Positions 27,420-35,748 are shown, counted from the first letter of the stretch. The stretch: DNA of 64,000 nucleotides from Sinorhizobium terangae (GCF_029714365.1 NZ_CP121661.1:1-64000), one strand, 5' to 3'. Notes: generated from the letters alone by a model not told the origin. Numbers and translations are program-made.

Positions 27420-28362
27420 TGATGTTTGCCTCGTTCGCATAAATTGTCCGCGCGTCAGCCTTAATAGGGGCTTCGCGCGTCAACAGCCCCTGAATGGCTG
27501 ATGGGCGATAGGTGAAGCCGTGTCGGCCGTGGAGAGAAAGGCTCTCAAGTCGGGCACGAACGTCTTCTTCTGGGAGTTTGAATGACTGGCCGGGCGCACC
27601 TGCCGCGGAGAGAAGGTGTCGAACAGGAATCGTCTTTTCACCGGGCGCTGTTCGTTCCCAATAGTCCAAAACGGCATAAGCAAAGAGATCATTGGTGATA
27701 TCTGCCTTGGGCTCCTTCCGGAAGGCGTACATAGCCTCCCAACGTCCCCCTTCGGCACGGCGTTCACCGGTCTGTTGCAGCAGGCGCAACTCGACAAGCG
27801 GGCCATCCAGAGAGTCTTCGATCCCCGCCCTAGAGCCGCGTGCCGAGAGATAGGTGTGCAAGAAGACGTCCAGGTGCTGGCCCAGGGTAATCTCGGAATG
27901 AGAATGCCCTAGGCGCTGAGATTGCCGGGCGAATGCTGTGAGCGCTTCAGACCGAGAAAACTCAGCGTACGGCCACGCGCCTAGCAAATAGTACCATGCG
28001 AAAATAGCTGGAGTCGCAGACGAGGAGAGGTTCCAGTGTAGAAGCCAAAGTGTTCTGCTGTCTTCCAGATACGGGTCGAAGCCGTTCTCTCCAAATATAA
28101 CGTGTCCGAGGTCCGAAATCTCGTGCGTGCGGTCAGTGGTGGGGTGGGCGATGCCCATCGCGTCAACCCAGAAACGCAGCGCACGAACCATGTTCTTGCC
28201 GATGCCAAGCTCGACCATCGCAGCATCTTCGTTGTAGAAAATGCTGGCGTTTGCAACGATTGCTCGGTAGGCCTTCGGCAGCCACGCGTAGCGGCATGCA
28301 AAGGTTTCGTGCCCCGAAAATCGATAGCCTGGCTGACCCTCGGTGGCGGATATGTCAAACAT
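27412..28362 (-). CDS. sspB: SspB, DUF4007 DNA-nicking component of single-strand phosphorothioation
   Basis: This 316-residue protein begins MFDISATEGQPGYRFSGHETFACRYAWLPKAY. The GHETFACRYAWLPK block and the following VELGIGKNMVRALRFWVDAMG are the signature of DUF4007. In the SspABCD system the DUF4007 protein is the nickase that opens a strand for sulphur insertion, and its presence separates Ssp from Dnd loci. The ATG at 28362 overlaps the sspA stop by eight bases. No residues are obviously missing. Nicking activity here is inferred from the family. Confidence 0.85.
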   Translation of the reverse strand: MFDISATEGQPGYRFSGHETFACRYAWLPKAYRAIVANASIFYNEDAAMVELGIGKNMVRALRFWVDAMGIAHPTTDRTHEISDLGHVIFGENGFDPYLEDSRTLWLLHWNLSSSATPAIFAWYYLLGAWPYAEFSRSEALTAFARQSQRLGHSHSEITLGQHLDVFLHTYLSARGSRAGIEDSLDGPLVELRLLQQTGERRAEGGRWEAMYAFRKEPKADITNDLFAYAVLDYWERTAPGEKTIPVRHLLSAAGAPGQSFKLPEEDVRARLESLSLHGRHGFTYRPSAIQGLLTREAPIKADARTIYANEANING

Positions 28363-29548
28363 CGATGACCCCGGATAATGAATTACGAACATCGTTGATA
28401 GCGTCTGCTATTTCGATGGCTGCACGCTCAACATCGTCAGCTGTCGTTGTTCGGCCCAATCCGATCCGCAGGCAACTTTCGATTTGAGAATTGGGCAATC
28501 CCATCGCCCTTAGCACGTGTGATGGCTCTTGCGCGCCAGTATTGCAGGCTGAGCCAGTCGAAATTGACACCTTGCCCCGAAGACGGCTCAAAACCACATC
28601 GTTGGGCGCCCCCGGTGCTGAAACGTGAAGGTTATGGGGCAGGCGATTCACTTCGTCGCCATTCACTATCAGGCCGGGAACCAGCGCATATAAGCGGTCT
28701 TGTAACAAATCCCTCAGCTGCGAGAGTCGGGCGCTTTCTGCCTCACCCTCAAGCTCCATGAGCTCGCATGCGAAACCTAACGCAGCGATACCGCTAACAT
28801 TGGGCGTCGGATGATGCGCGCCTTGGAGGCCGAATGTCGACGGGTAATCGAAACTTGGCGAAATGAGTGCGCCGATGCCTTTAGGACCGTAAATCTTATG
28901 ACCGCTTAAGATGACATATGCGGCACCAAGGTCTCCCAAGTCCAGAGGCGTACGTCCAATTGCTTGGGTGGCGTCGACCAGCGCATCTGCACCGTGTTCG
29001 CTCGCCTCGCGAACGATTGTGTCGATGGGATAAACAGTGCCTACCTCGTTGTTGGCAGCCATAACGCATACGAGGTCGACACCTTCTTTTAGGATGCGCC
29101 GATAGCTCTCCAAGTCGAGTTGAGCTTTGGCGTCGACCTCGATCCACGATATGGTTGCCAATCCCAAGCGCTCGGCGCGCAAGGCGGTATCGATCACAGC
29201 CTTATGCTCCACTCGGCTGATCGCGATTCGTAGAGGACCGCGATGAACCGCGATCGAATGAGCTATCGCAAGCTGGATAGCCTCAGTTGATCCAGACGTG
29301 AAATGCACGTCGGTCGGTTCCGCGGACAAGAGGCGCGCGATCTTCTCTTTCGATTGAGCAACAGTGAGCGCAGCTCGTTCGCCGTGAAGGTTTTCAACGC
29401 TATTTGCATTGCCGAATTCCTCGAGCATCATGCGAACTGCCACCTCAGCGACCCGGGGATCAACAGGGGTGGTTGCATGGTGGTCAAAGTAAAGCGCGGC
29501 TCCCTCACTCCGCAGGGCCAGCCTATGCATTGAGGTGTGTTCATTCAT
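28355..29548 (-). CDS. sspA: SspA, cysteine desulfurase supplying sulphur for DNA phosphorothioation
   Basis: A 397-residue pyridoxal-phosphate enzyme of the NifS/IscS class. YFDHHATTPVDPRV opens the fold, the His of SRVEHKAV lies near residue 115, the PLP lysine is in LSGHKIYGPKG (about K218), and the catalytic cysteine is in STGSACNTGAQEPSHVL (about C335). It should remove sulphur from cysteine as a persulphide and pass it to SspD. It is the first enzyme gene of the operon, and its ATG at 29548 overlaps the regulator gene by eight bases. General IscS function cannot be excluded from sequence alone, but the operon context is strong. Confidence 0.9.
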   Translation of the reverse strand: MNEHTSMHRLALRSEGAALYFDHHATTPVDPRVAEVAVRMMLEEFGNANSVENLHGERAALTVAQSKEKIARLLSAEPTDVHFTSGSTEAIQLAIAHSIAVHRGPLRIAISRVEHKAVIDTALRAERLGLATISWIEVDAKAQLDLESYRRILKEGVDLVCVMAANNEVGTVYPIDTIVREASEHGADALVDATQAIGRTPLDLGDLGAAYVILSGHKIYGPKGIGALISPSFDYPSTFGLQGAHHPTPNVSGIAALGFACELMELEGEAESARLSQLRDLLQDRLYALVPGLIVNGDEVNRLPHNLHVSAPGAPNDVVLSRLRGKVSISTGSACNTGAQEPSHVLRAMGLPNSQIESCLRIGLGRTTTADDVERAAIEIADAINDVRNSLSGVIDV

Positions 29549-29849
29549 CGAAGGTGGTCCTAATTGAACCAGGACTCCCTTCGGATGGGGTACGGACCTC
29601 AATCGCGACGTCGCAGCCTAATTGTACCAGCCACCGTAGAAGCTGGTCAGTGCTTACGATATCGCTACGACCAGACAAAACCTTCGAAAGGGTCGGTTGG
29701 TCTGTCGAACAAAGCTTGGCGGCACGGGTTTGGCTAAGACCGGTACCCGCCATAACACGGGCGAGAACACCTCGCAGATCGGCACGGACGACCTGTGCCA
29801 CATCCGGAGGGGATGAGACAAGAACGGCATCTATGGCAGAATTCGTCAT
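29541..29849 (-). CDS. XRE-family helix-turn-helix regulator, first gene of the ssp operon
   Basis: A 102-residue protein with a classical helix-turn-helix: GLSQTRAAKLCSTDQPTLSK followed by VLSGRSDIVSTDQLLRWLVQLG, similar to XRE/HigA-type repressors with a short C-terminal beta strand (CDVAIEVRT). It starts the minus-strand transcription unit and its stop overlaps the sspA start, so it is co-expressed with the modification genes. A palindrome lies inside the promoter upstream, which suggests autorepression of the whole operon. No toxin partner is next to it. A role in holding back restriction until modification is established is plausible but unproven. Confidence 0.8.
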   Translation of the reverse strand: MTNSAIDAVLVSSPPDVAQVVRADLRGVLARVMAGTGLSQTRAAKLCSTDQPTLSKVLSGRSDIVSTDQLLRWLVQLGCDVAIEVRTPSEGSPGSIRTTFDE

Positions 29850-29877
29850 GGCTCACCCCAGATTGATTCGCTTGGTG

Positions 29878-29907
29878 ATTATGGAAAATTCTCCATGGGA
29901 ACGGCAA
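29878..29907 (-). promoter_or_regulatory. Promoter of the ssp operon with embedded palindromic operator
   Basis: On the minus strand TTGCCG (29902-29907) and CATAAT (29878-29883) are separated by 18 bases, 29 bases ahead of the regulator ATG. Between and overlapping them lies ATGGAAAATTCTCCAT (29881-29896), palindromic except for one base pair, a good binding site for the co-transcribed XRE protein. The same intergenic region must also hold the divergent promoter of the gene at 30004. Confidence 0.5.
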
Positions 29908-30003
29908 GTGGAGATTGGTGGTGTGGCAACGAAGCTCACAACTATTTGTGAGTCTAAACTTGAGAATGGCAACGCATCCATTGAGAGTTGAATAGGGGGA
30001 TGA

Positions 30004-30600
30004 ATGGCGAAGGATCGATTTGAATCATACCACGACCTTGCTGCGGTTTATGTTCGTGGCGAGCACTTTAACGTGGAAACCAGAACGGGTTCGGTTAAGC
30101 CATCCGTACTGATCATGGCGCCGCACGGGGGCAAGATCGAGGTTCGCACCGCGGAAATCGCTCGGGCCACGGCGGCACAAGACTACTCATGTTACCTGTT
30201 TGAGGCCAACCTCGCCGCGAACAACAGAGTAGAAATGCATATCGCGTCTGAGCACTATGACGTACCAGAGGCCTTGGCCGCAGTGAAATCGGCCGAGGTC
30301 GTAATCGCGCTCCATGGCCGGCGAGATGGTGATGACCCTGAGAGGACTTGGATGGGGGGGCTGGACCGCAATCTGTCAGAGCATATCGGTGGCGCGCTTC
30401 ATGAATCGGGATTTCCTGTTCTCTTCGATCCACCGAAGTTCAAGGGCGTTCACCGCGATAACATTTGCAACCGGGGCGTCACAAAGGCTGGGGTCCAGCT
30501 CGAGATCCCATTGTCGCTTCGCGAGGAATTCCGGAGCAATCCGGCGCGCGAGGACGCCTTTATAGGTTGCCTAAGAGCAGCCATCGCATCCTATCTTTGA
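30004..30600 (+). CDS. YjqB/PghP-like poly-gamma-glutamate hydrolase family protein
   Basis: The 198-residue protein shows the DUF867 (YjqB/phage PghP) pattern. IMAPHGGKIEVRTAEIA (about residues 37-53) carries the zinc-binding His and Glu, VVIALHGRRDG a second His, and GVQLEIP a C-terminal acidic residue. Studied members are zinc peptidases that cut poly-gamma-glutamate, often encoded by phages to pass capsules. AGGGGG is an excellent ribosome-binding site six bases before the ATG. It is divergent from the ssp operon and followed 27 bases later by an unknown gene and a nuclease-like gene. A role in a defence or prophage-derived cassette is possible, and the true substrate is unknown. Confidence 0.75.
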   Translation: MAKDRFESYHDLAAVYVRGEHFNVETRTGSVKPSVLIMAPHGGKIEVRTAEIARATAAQDYSCYLFEANLAANNRVEMHIASEHYDVPEALAAVKSAEVVIALHGRRDGDDPERTWMGGLDRNLSEHIGGALHESGFPVLFDPPKFKGVHRDNICNRGVTKAGVQLEIPLSLREEFRSNPAREDAFIGCLRAAIASYL

Positions 30601-30627
30601 TGAAAAGGCTAACATCCGGCCGAACCT

Positions 30628-31086
30628 TTGGCGGCCATCCGGGTTGGCATCCAAATATTCTTGCTCGCTAGTTGCGAGGCCAAGGAGTCCTGCTTGAGAC
30701 GTCTGCTTGAATTCCCGCCGGATATGTACGTCCTCCATGAGGACGAACTTCCGCTTTTTGGGCATAGCCCGGACCTAAAGCGATATGTCGAGCATCTGAA
30801 ATCAGCCATGGGGCAAGAGGAATGGCGTCTTCGGCGGGACGCCACCGCCAAGCGCTTTTACCAGTCGCTGGTCGGCGAACAAGCTGACCCTACCGGAATT
30901 GGGATATACTTTGACAACAAGGATCTGTTTGCCTGGTATCTGTTTCTAGGAGAAGCGTTCAACGACCATCCCCAAAACTACGAGGTGGTTTACGGCTGCA
31001 GGGTGGTCCCTATTCTCGCGGCTTTAGGTAGGAACCTGGACAATCTTGAGCGGGTGGGGGAAACAGGGATCGCCTTCATCGGTTGA
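30628..31086 (+). CDS. Hypothetical protein upstream of the IS66-disrupted gene
   Basis: A 152-residue open frame beginning at TTG (30628); the first in-frame ATG is at 30724. I do not recognise the family. It is soluble-looking, with LPLFGHSPDLKRYVEHLKSA and GIYFDNKDLFAWYLFLGEAFNDHPQNYEVVYG. Its stop overlaps a TTG start of the next gene (TTGA), so the two may be translationally coupled, or may be one ancestral protein split by a frameshift. Both genes point the same way as the YjqB-like gene and form a short unit with it. Confidence 0.5.
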   Translation: MAAIRVGIQIFLLASCEAKESCLRRLLEFPPDMYVLHEDELPLFGHSPDLKRYVEHLKSAMGQEEWRLRRDATAKRFYQSLVGEQADPTGIGIYFDNKDLFAWYLFLGEAFNDHPQNYEVVYGCRVVPILAALGRNLDNLERVGETGIAFIG

Positions 31087-31623
31087 TCTTCAAAGAACGA
31101 GCTCAGCCGAACGGCGGTTTGTTCGAATTCCTGGTGGCAGCTAAGTATGTCAACGAAGGCTATGATGTCGCCTTCCACCCCGAAAAGCCCGGACGTGGGC
31201 GGACGCACGACCTCGATGTAAAGCGCGGGGACAAGCGGTTCGCAATCGAATGCAAGCGCATGGAGGCAGGCCAATATCATGACAAAGAGCGAGCGGCGAT
31301 GCGAAGTCTCTGGAAGCCCGCATCCCAAGCTCTAGTTCGCACCGGGGGCTCTTATTGCTTTGACCTGACGTTCCGAACGGAGATTGCATCTATCCCGGCT
31401 GACTATCTCCCGCGCATTGCTCTGGACTTCATCAACCGCGATGCGGACAACGCGCTAGTCTACGACGACCTCTCGTACGGTACGTTGAGGAAACTGGACC
31501 TTACCCCCCTACAAACGGCGCTGGTCGACTCCTCCTGGATGCATCCTGGGCCAAAATACAACAATCTTCTACTCGGGTCCTATCGCCGATATGAGAGCCT
31601 ACTTCTTGCCCACAAGGTGAAAT
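31083..31623 (+). pseudogene. Predicted PD-(D/E)XK nuclease-like gene, 5' part, cut by IS66
   Basis: The first 180 codons of a gene interrupted after HKVK by an IS66 insertion. Residues 11-60 look like a restriction-endonuclease fold: GGLFEFLVAAKYVNEGYDVAF, then THDLDVKRGDKRFAIECKRM with candidate catalytic Asp (about 43 or 45) and the Glu-x-Lys pair (E56, K58). The remainder lies at 38116-38317. Removing the IS and one copy of the target duplication joins HKVK to FSPNPHF in frame and gives 244 residues. Open sequence continues into the IS, but that tail is not the gene's own. Start is a TTG overlapping the previous stop; nuclease activity is inferred from the motif only. Confidence 0.7.
31616..31623. 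repeat. Left copy of the IS66 target-site duplication
   Basis: GGTGAAAT directly abuts the left end of the IS66 element and is repeated at 38116-38123. Eight bases is the usual duplication length for this family. Confidence 0.9.
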
Positions 31624-31645
31624 GTAAGCGTCCGGTAAGGCAGCT
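31624..31645. repeat. IS66 terminal inverted repeat, left
   Basis: Starts GTAAGCGTCCGGTAAGGCAG. It pairs with 38094-38115, differing at three of the first 22 bases, and starts directly after the target duplication. Confidence 0.85.
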
Positions 31646-31732
31646 TCGCGCTGACGGCTCGCCTTTACTTTACCGAAACGGCTCGTGCGATAACTTGCAG
31701 TTTGATCGCGTCAAAACAGCCAACATCGGCGA

Positions 31733-32158
31733 ATGCCCAGAACAACGAAACGGCTACTGGATAAACTCCGAGAGGTCGAAGCGCTCCGAGGTGACGGTCG
31801 CTCACCACCTCGGGGGATGCTGTCAAGATTCGGAAAGGGTATGGTGGCCTATTTACGGGATTGGGTGCGTATTTTCGCGTTTCATCTCTCCGTGGGGCCG
31901 TTTCCCCGGCTCAGTAAAATCATTGCTGCAATCGGTCTAGCGGCGTCTGGTCCCGGAGTTCTCTACAAGGTTATCGAGGCGATCATTGTCGGCGAAGTCC
32001 GCAATCGCGGGGCGGTCATTGCAACCGCGAAAGAAGAACCTTTCTCATTCTACACCATGACGCTCATCGTTGGCTTGTGGGCTGCCTTCGCTACCGCCTT
32101 TGGTGTTGCCGCCTTCCTAGTCCTGATATTGAAGGGCCGCCCGTCGCGCAGCGAGTGA
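31733..32158 (+). CDS. Passenger membrane protein inside the IS66 element
   Basis: A 141-residue open frame on the strand opposite the transposase genes, between the left IS end and the tnpC stop. It has two likely membrane segments, IIAAIGLAASGPGVLYKVIEA (about residues 65-85) and MTLIVGLWAAFATAFGVAAF (about 111-130), after a basic N-terminus. Starts at 31733 or 31817 are both possible and neither has a strong ribosome-binding site. I recognise no family. IS66 elements usually have little sequence beyond tnpC, so this looks like acquired cargo. It could be spurious, but two well-formed hydrophobic segments and a clean stop favour a gene. Confidence 0.5.
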   Translation: MPRTTKRLLDKLREVEALRGDGRSPPRGMLSRFGKGMVAYLRDWVRIFAFHLSVGPFPRLSKIIAAIGLAASGPGVLYKVIEAIIVGEVRNRGAVIATAKEEPFSFYTMTLIVGLWAAFATAFGVAAFLVLILKGRPSRSE

Positions 32159-32180
32159 TCTATTGCCGGCGTGACAGATA

Positions 32181-32378
32181 CTATCGATCTTGATGCTGCA
32201 TGCTCCACGGGAGCAGTTCTTCGATCCTGTTGATCGGATGGTCGGCGATGCGGGTGAGGACGTCGCGAAGATAGGCTTCGGGATCGAGACCGTTGAGCTT
32301 GGCGGATTGGATGAGCGACAGGATCGCCGCGGCACGCTCGCCGCCCTTGTCCGATCCGGCGAAGAGCCAGTTCTTCCG
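32181..32378 (-). pseudogene. tnpC: IS66 tnpC transposase, 3' part
   Basis: [19 protein letters not shown] and [20 protein letters not shown] are the conserved C-terminus of IS66 TnpC. The fragment is cut off from its N-terminal part (35836-37203) by the RIT insertion, exactly within the LGR-KNWLF junction. The stop is at 32181-32183. Confidence 0.85.
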
Positions 32379-32400
32379 GTTATGCAAATCTCTGCATAAC

Positions 32401-32433
32401 CGCAATTATGCGAAGCTCAGGATTATGCGCAGG
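32401..32433. repeat. RIT terminal inverted repeat, left
   Basis: Thirty-three bases starting CGCAATTATGCGAAGCT. They match the reverse complement of 35803-35835 at all but one position (C versus T). The repeat has internal dyad symmetry (CGCAATTATGCG, GCGCATAATCC-like parts), typical of recombinase-binding ends. A 22-base palindrome (32379-32400) abuts it on the outer side. Confidence 0.85.
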
Positions 32434-32550
32434 CTCTCTGGCCCCTCGGCAAATAACCTTTGCTTTACAGCGATTTCGAAAGCAGCGTGACGATTCCAAC
32501 TGAGCATAATTTCATTCTCCCTGCTCCAATCACTGGAAGGGGAGATCTCC

Positions 32551-33792
32551 ATGAAGCCCGTCATTTTGCAGCCTGGACCACAAGCATGGCTGTCGTCCAG
32601 CATTCTGTCAGCTTACCAAGACCGCTACGTCGCTCGTCTGCAGGAAGACCGGTACGCGCACAACGTGATCCGCGTCTATCTTGCGAGCGTTGCGCATTTC
32701 GCACGCTGGATTGACGAGCAACACATTGGCCTTTCGTCGCTGTGCACGGCGGTGCTGGATCGCTTTCTTAACGACCACCTGCCAATTTGCAGTTGTCGTC
32801 AGCCGGTTCGTCGGACGCGGCATGAACTACGGACCGCCATTCGCCACCTTCTAAGACTGCTGGAGACCGAGAGAGCCATTCGGCCGACCGACGAGCAAGA
32901 CGCACTCAGCAGAGATCTGGCCAGGTTCGATGCCTACATGCGTGACGTCGCAGGCTTAGCGGAGACCACACGGCGGCAACGCGGGTTGATTGTCGGCAGA
33001 TTCCTCGCTCAAACTTTCGGCGCGGACGATATCGAAGTCACGAAGATCGATCCGGTAGCCATGAGGCGGTTCGTCCTGGGTGAAGGTCGCGATTGGGGCG
33101 CCGGGGCGGTGCGCGTCGCTGGCAGTTCGATAGGCTGTTATCTGAGGTACCGCCAGATGTGCGGTGACGAGGTCGCCAAGCTTCTGCAAGCCATCCCACG
33201 CGCGGCGCACTGGCGTCTGGCGTCACTGCCCGAGACATTGTCACCAGCCCAGATTGACGCGCTTCTAGGATCGTTCGATGCGGGTCTGCCATCTGGTCGG
33301 CGTGCCTATGCCATGCTCAGATGTGTCACAGACCTTGGCCTTCGCTGTGCGGAGGTGGTCAAGCTGCGCATCGAGGATATCGATTGGCAGAACGGAACCA
33401 TCACGATCGCGCGCTCCAAGACGCATTTCACAGACTGTCTGCCGCTACCCAGGGCAACGGGTGAGGCAATCGCCGACTACGTCAGGCACGAACGGCCCGA
33501 GACGGTAAGCCGCGCGGTCTTCGTCCGCCATGTCGCACCCTATGATCGGCCGGTCCAGGCGGGAGTAGCCCAGAGAGCAATCATCGCCGCGTTTCGGCGG
33601 TGCGGTTGGGATCGCAGCGATCCGCATGTTCTACGCCATAGCGTAGCGAGCCGACTGTTGCGCGAGGGCACACCGATGAAGCACATCGCCGATATCCTAC
33701 GCCATCGCAGCCTCGACACTTCAAAGATCTACACCAAGATCGATTTCGACCGGTTGTCGGCTGTCGCTCTGCCATGGCCAGGGAGGGCGTGA
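32551..33792 (+). CDS. ritA: RIT tyrosine recombinase 1
   Basis: A 413-residue tyrosine recombinase, first of the trio. An N-terminal SAM-like domain (DRYVARLQEDRYAHNVIRVY) precedes the catalytic domain: first Arg in TDLGLRCAEV (about residue 265), HVLRHSVASRLL (His-x-x-Arg, about 357-360), LRHRSLDTSKIYTKID with the Tyr at about 393. GGGGAG precedes the ATG at a good distance. The stop shares one base with the start of recombinase 2. The product is expected to act together with the other two in cutting and joining the element ends; the symbol follows RIT usage. Confidence 0.85.
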   Translation: MKPVILQPGPQAWLSSSILSAYQDRYVARLQEDRYAHNVIRVYLASVAHFARWIDEQHIGLSSLCTAVLDRFLNDHLPICSCRQPVRRTRHELRTAIRHLLRLLETERAIRPTDEQDALSRDLARFDAYMRDVAGLAETTRRQRGLIVGRFLAQTFGADDIEVTKIDPVAMRRFVLGEGRDWGAGAVRVAGSSIGCYLRYRQMCGDEVAKLLQAIPRAAHWRLASLPETLSPAQIDALLGSFDAGLPSGRRAYAMLRCVTDLGLRCAEVVKLRIEDIDWQNGTITIARSKTHFTDCLPLPRATGEAIADYVRHERPETVSRAVFVRHVAPYDRPVQAGVAQRAIIAAFRRCGWDRSDPHVLRHSVASRLLREGTPMKHIADILRHRSLDTSKIYTKIDFDRLSAVALPWPGRA

Positions 33793-34748
33793 TGACGACG
33801 ACGGTGACAATGAAGGAACATGTCGCCGCCTACCTGCTCGAGCGGTCCATGCTCGGCTTCAGCGTCAGCGGCCCCAATGCTCAACTGCTGAGTTCTTTTG
33901 CCGATTTCGCTGACGAGCAGGACTGTCGCAGGCTAACCAGTGACCTAATCATCAACTGGGCAAAGGACAGATCGCGCATCAATCAACCCTTCACCTGGGC
34001 TGGACGACTGGCAATCGTGAAGCCGTTTGCGGCCTACATGACGCGCCTGGATCCAGCGACGGAGTTTCCGGCGAGCCCGATATTCGGCAAATCACGGCGG
34101 CGGTTGACTCCCCACATCTATACCGACGACGAGATCCTCGGTCTTCTGGCCGCCGCCCGAGCTCTCCAAGCAAAAGGCGAGTTGCGATCGGTCGTGTTCG
34201 AGACACTGATCGGATTCATCGCCGCAACCGGCCTGCGCATTTCGGAGGCGATCAACCTGCGTTGCTGTGATGTCGACATCGAAGCTCGCTGCGCAACGGT
34301 TCGCATGACCAAGTTCCAAAAGTCTCGGCATGTACCATTTCATCGGTCGGTCACCGAGGCACTTGAGTCATATCTACAGATCCGAGGACGCTTCGTGAGG
34401 CAAGAGGCGGAGCAAGCCTTCTTCACCGTCGCAGGTGGCCAAAACCTCAAAAAGCGCACCGTCCACGGCGTCTTTCAACGACTGCGCGCGGCAGTCGGTA
34501 TCATTCCGCGCGGCTCCCATTCGCATGTTCGTATTCATGATCTGAGGCACACCTTTATTTGCCGACGGTTGGAGCGCTGGCAGGCAGAAGGATGCGACAT
34601 CGATAACGCCATCGCCGCGCTCTCGACCTATGTCGGCCACGCCAAAGTATCGGACACCTATTGGTACATGACCGGCATCCCCGATCTGATGGCCATCGCC
34701 GGATCACGCTTCGAAGGCTTCGCACTCGGGGAAGACGGCCATGTCTGA
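33792..34748 (+). CDS. ritB: RIT tyrosine recombinase 2
   Basis: A 318-residue tyrosine recombinase starting at the ATG at 33792, which overlaps the previous stop (TGATG). Catalytic features are TGLRISEAINLR (first Arg), HIHDLRHTFICRR (His-x-x-Arg) and GHAKVSDTYWYMTGI (Tyr). A start at 33774 is possible but lies in the preceding gene. It is the middle gene of the trio, and its stop overlaps recombinase 3 by eight bases, so the three are made as one unit. Confidence 0.85.
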   Translation: MTTTVTMKEHVAAYLLERSMLGFSVSGPNAQLLSSFADFADEQDCRRLTSDLIINWAKDRSRINQPFTWAGRLAIVKPFAAYMTRLDPATEFPASPIFGKSRRRLTPHIYTDDEILGLLAAARALQAKGELRSVVFETLIGFIAATGLRISEAINLRCCDVDIEARCATVRMTKFQKSRHVPFHRSVTEALESYLQIRGRFVRQEAEQAFFTVAGGQNLKKRTVHGVFQRLRAAVGIIPRGSHSHVRIHDLRHTFICRRLERWQAEGCDIDNAIAALSTYVGHAKVSDTYWYMTGIPDLMAIAGSRFEGFALGEDGHV

Positions 34749-35748
34749 TCATAACGCGCCGTCCCTTTCCACCCTCGTCCAACGGTTCTTTCTCGAGCAT
34801 CTTGGCCAACATCGCGCCGTCAGCCGCGAGACGGTTGCCGCCTATCGCGACACGTTGAGAATGCTCTTGGGCTTTGCAGCACAGCGATTGCACCGAACGC
34901 CAAGCGCGATCACGCTGCTGGAACTTGATGCGCCGTTGCTCCTGGCGTTTCTCGATCATCTCGAGAAGGAACGTGGCAACAGTGTGCGAAGTCGCAACGC
35001 GCGCCTCGCGGCCATACGGACTTTCCTAAAATACGCTGGACATCACGATATCGGTGCTCTGGCTACCATCGAACGGGCGCTCGCAATCCCGCAAAAGCGA
35101 TTTGAGCGGCCGATGGTTGGCTTTCTGTCGAGAGACGAGATCCGCACCATCATCGAGGCCCCGGACGCCAAAACGTGGGCTGGCCAAAGAGATCGTGCCA
35201 TGTTCAGCACCCTGTACAATACAGGCGCGCGCGTTTCCGAGATGATTGCAGTGCGCTGGGGCGATGTTGTGCTCGAAGGACAGCCGGCTGTCCATTTACA
35301 TGGCAAAGGCCGTAAGGACCGATCAGTGCCGTTGTGGCGAACAACGGCCGCACTGCTTCGTAGTTGGCGCCGGCGGCTCGGTGAGCCCCTCGCCGATGCG
35401 ATGCTGCTTCCGAACCGCAGCGGTGACCGGATGACACGTTCGAACGTGACCCAGCGGCTACAGCTTGCCGTCGAGGTGGCCGCGTGCAAACACCCGGCGC
35501 TCATCGATCGGGCAATAACACCGCACGTTATCCGCCACACGACAGCGATGCATCTGCTGCAGTCCGGCGTGGACATCACCGTCATCGCCCTCTGGCTCGG
35601 CCACGAGGACACCGCGACGACGCACATGTACGTTGAAGCGGACCTCACGATGAAAGAGAAGGCGTTGATGAAGCTGCAGCCCGCCAGCGCCCCTGCTGGA
35701 CGTTTCCGAGCCTCCGACGAGCTGATAACCTTTCTGCAGTCGCTCTGA
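34741..35748 (+). CDS. ritC: RIT tyrosine recombinase 3
   Basis: A 335-residue tyrosine recombinase with an N-terminal core-binding domain (VQRFFLEHLGQHRAVSRETV) and catalytic motifs TGARVSEMIAVRW, HVIRHTTAMHLLQ, and LGHEDTATTHMYVEAD with the nucleophilic Tyr. The frame is complete and ends 54 bases before the right inverted repeat. The third RIT recombinases are usually closest to integron/XerC-like integrases, and this one fits. Confidence 0.85.
   Translation: MSDHNAPSLSTLVQRFFLEHLGQHRAVSRETVAAYRDTLRMLLGFAAQRLHRTPSAITLLELDAPLLLAFLDHLEKERGNSVRSRNARLAAIRTFLKYAGHHDIGALATIERALAIPQKRFERPMVGFLSRDEIRTIIEAPDAKTWAGQRDRAMFSTLYNTGARVSEMIAVRWGDVVLEGQPAVHLHGKGRKDRSVPLWRTTAALLRSWRRRLGEPLADAMLLPNRSGDRMTRSNVTQRLQLAVEVAACKHPALIDRAITPHVIRHTTAMHLLQSGVDITVIALWLGHEDTATTHMYVEADLTMKEKALMKLQPASAPAGRFRASDELITFLQSL

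Noticed and set aside
14429..29849. Classical dnd (double-strand) phosphorothioation locus
   Set aside because: A DUF4007 gene and a compact PP-loop protein are present and there is no DndD/DndE-like gene, which fits Ssp rather than Dnd for modification.
31641..31940. Continuation of the nuclease-like frame beyond 31623
   Set aside because: The open frame runs into IS66 sequence; the target duplication shows that the true 3' part is at 38116-38317.
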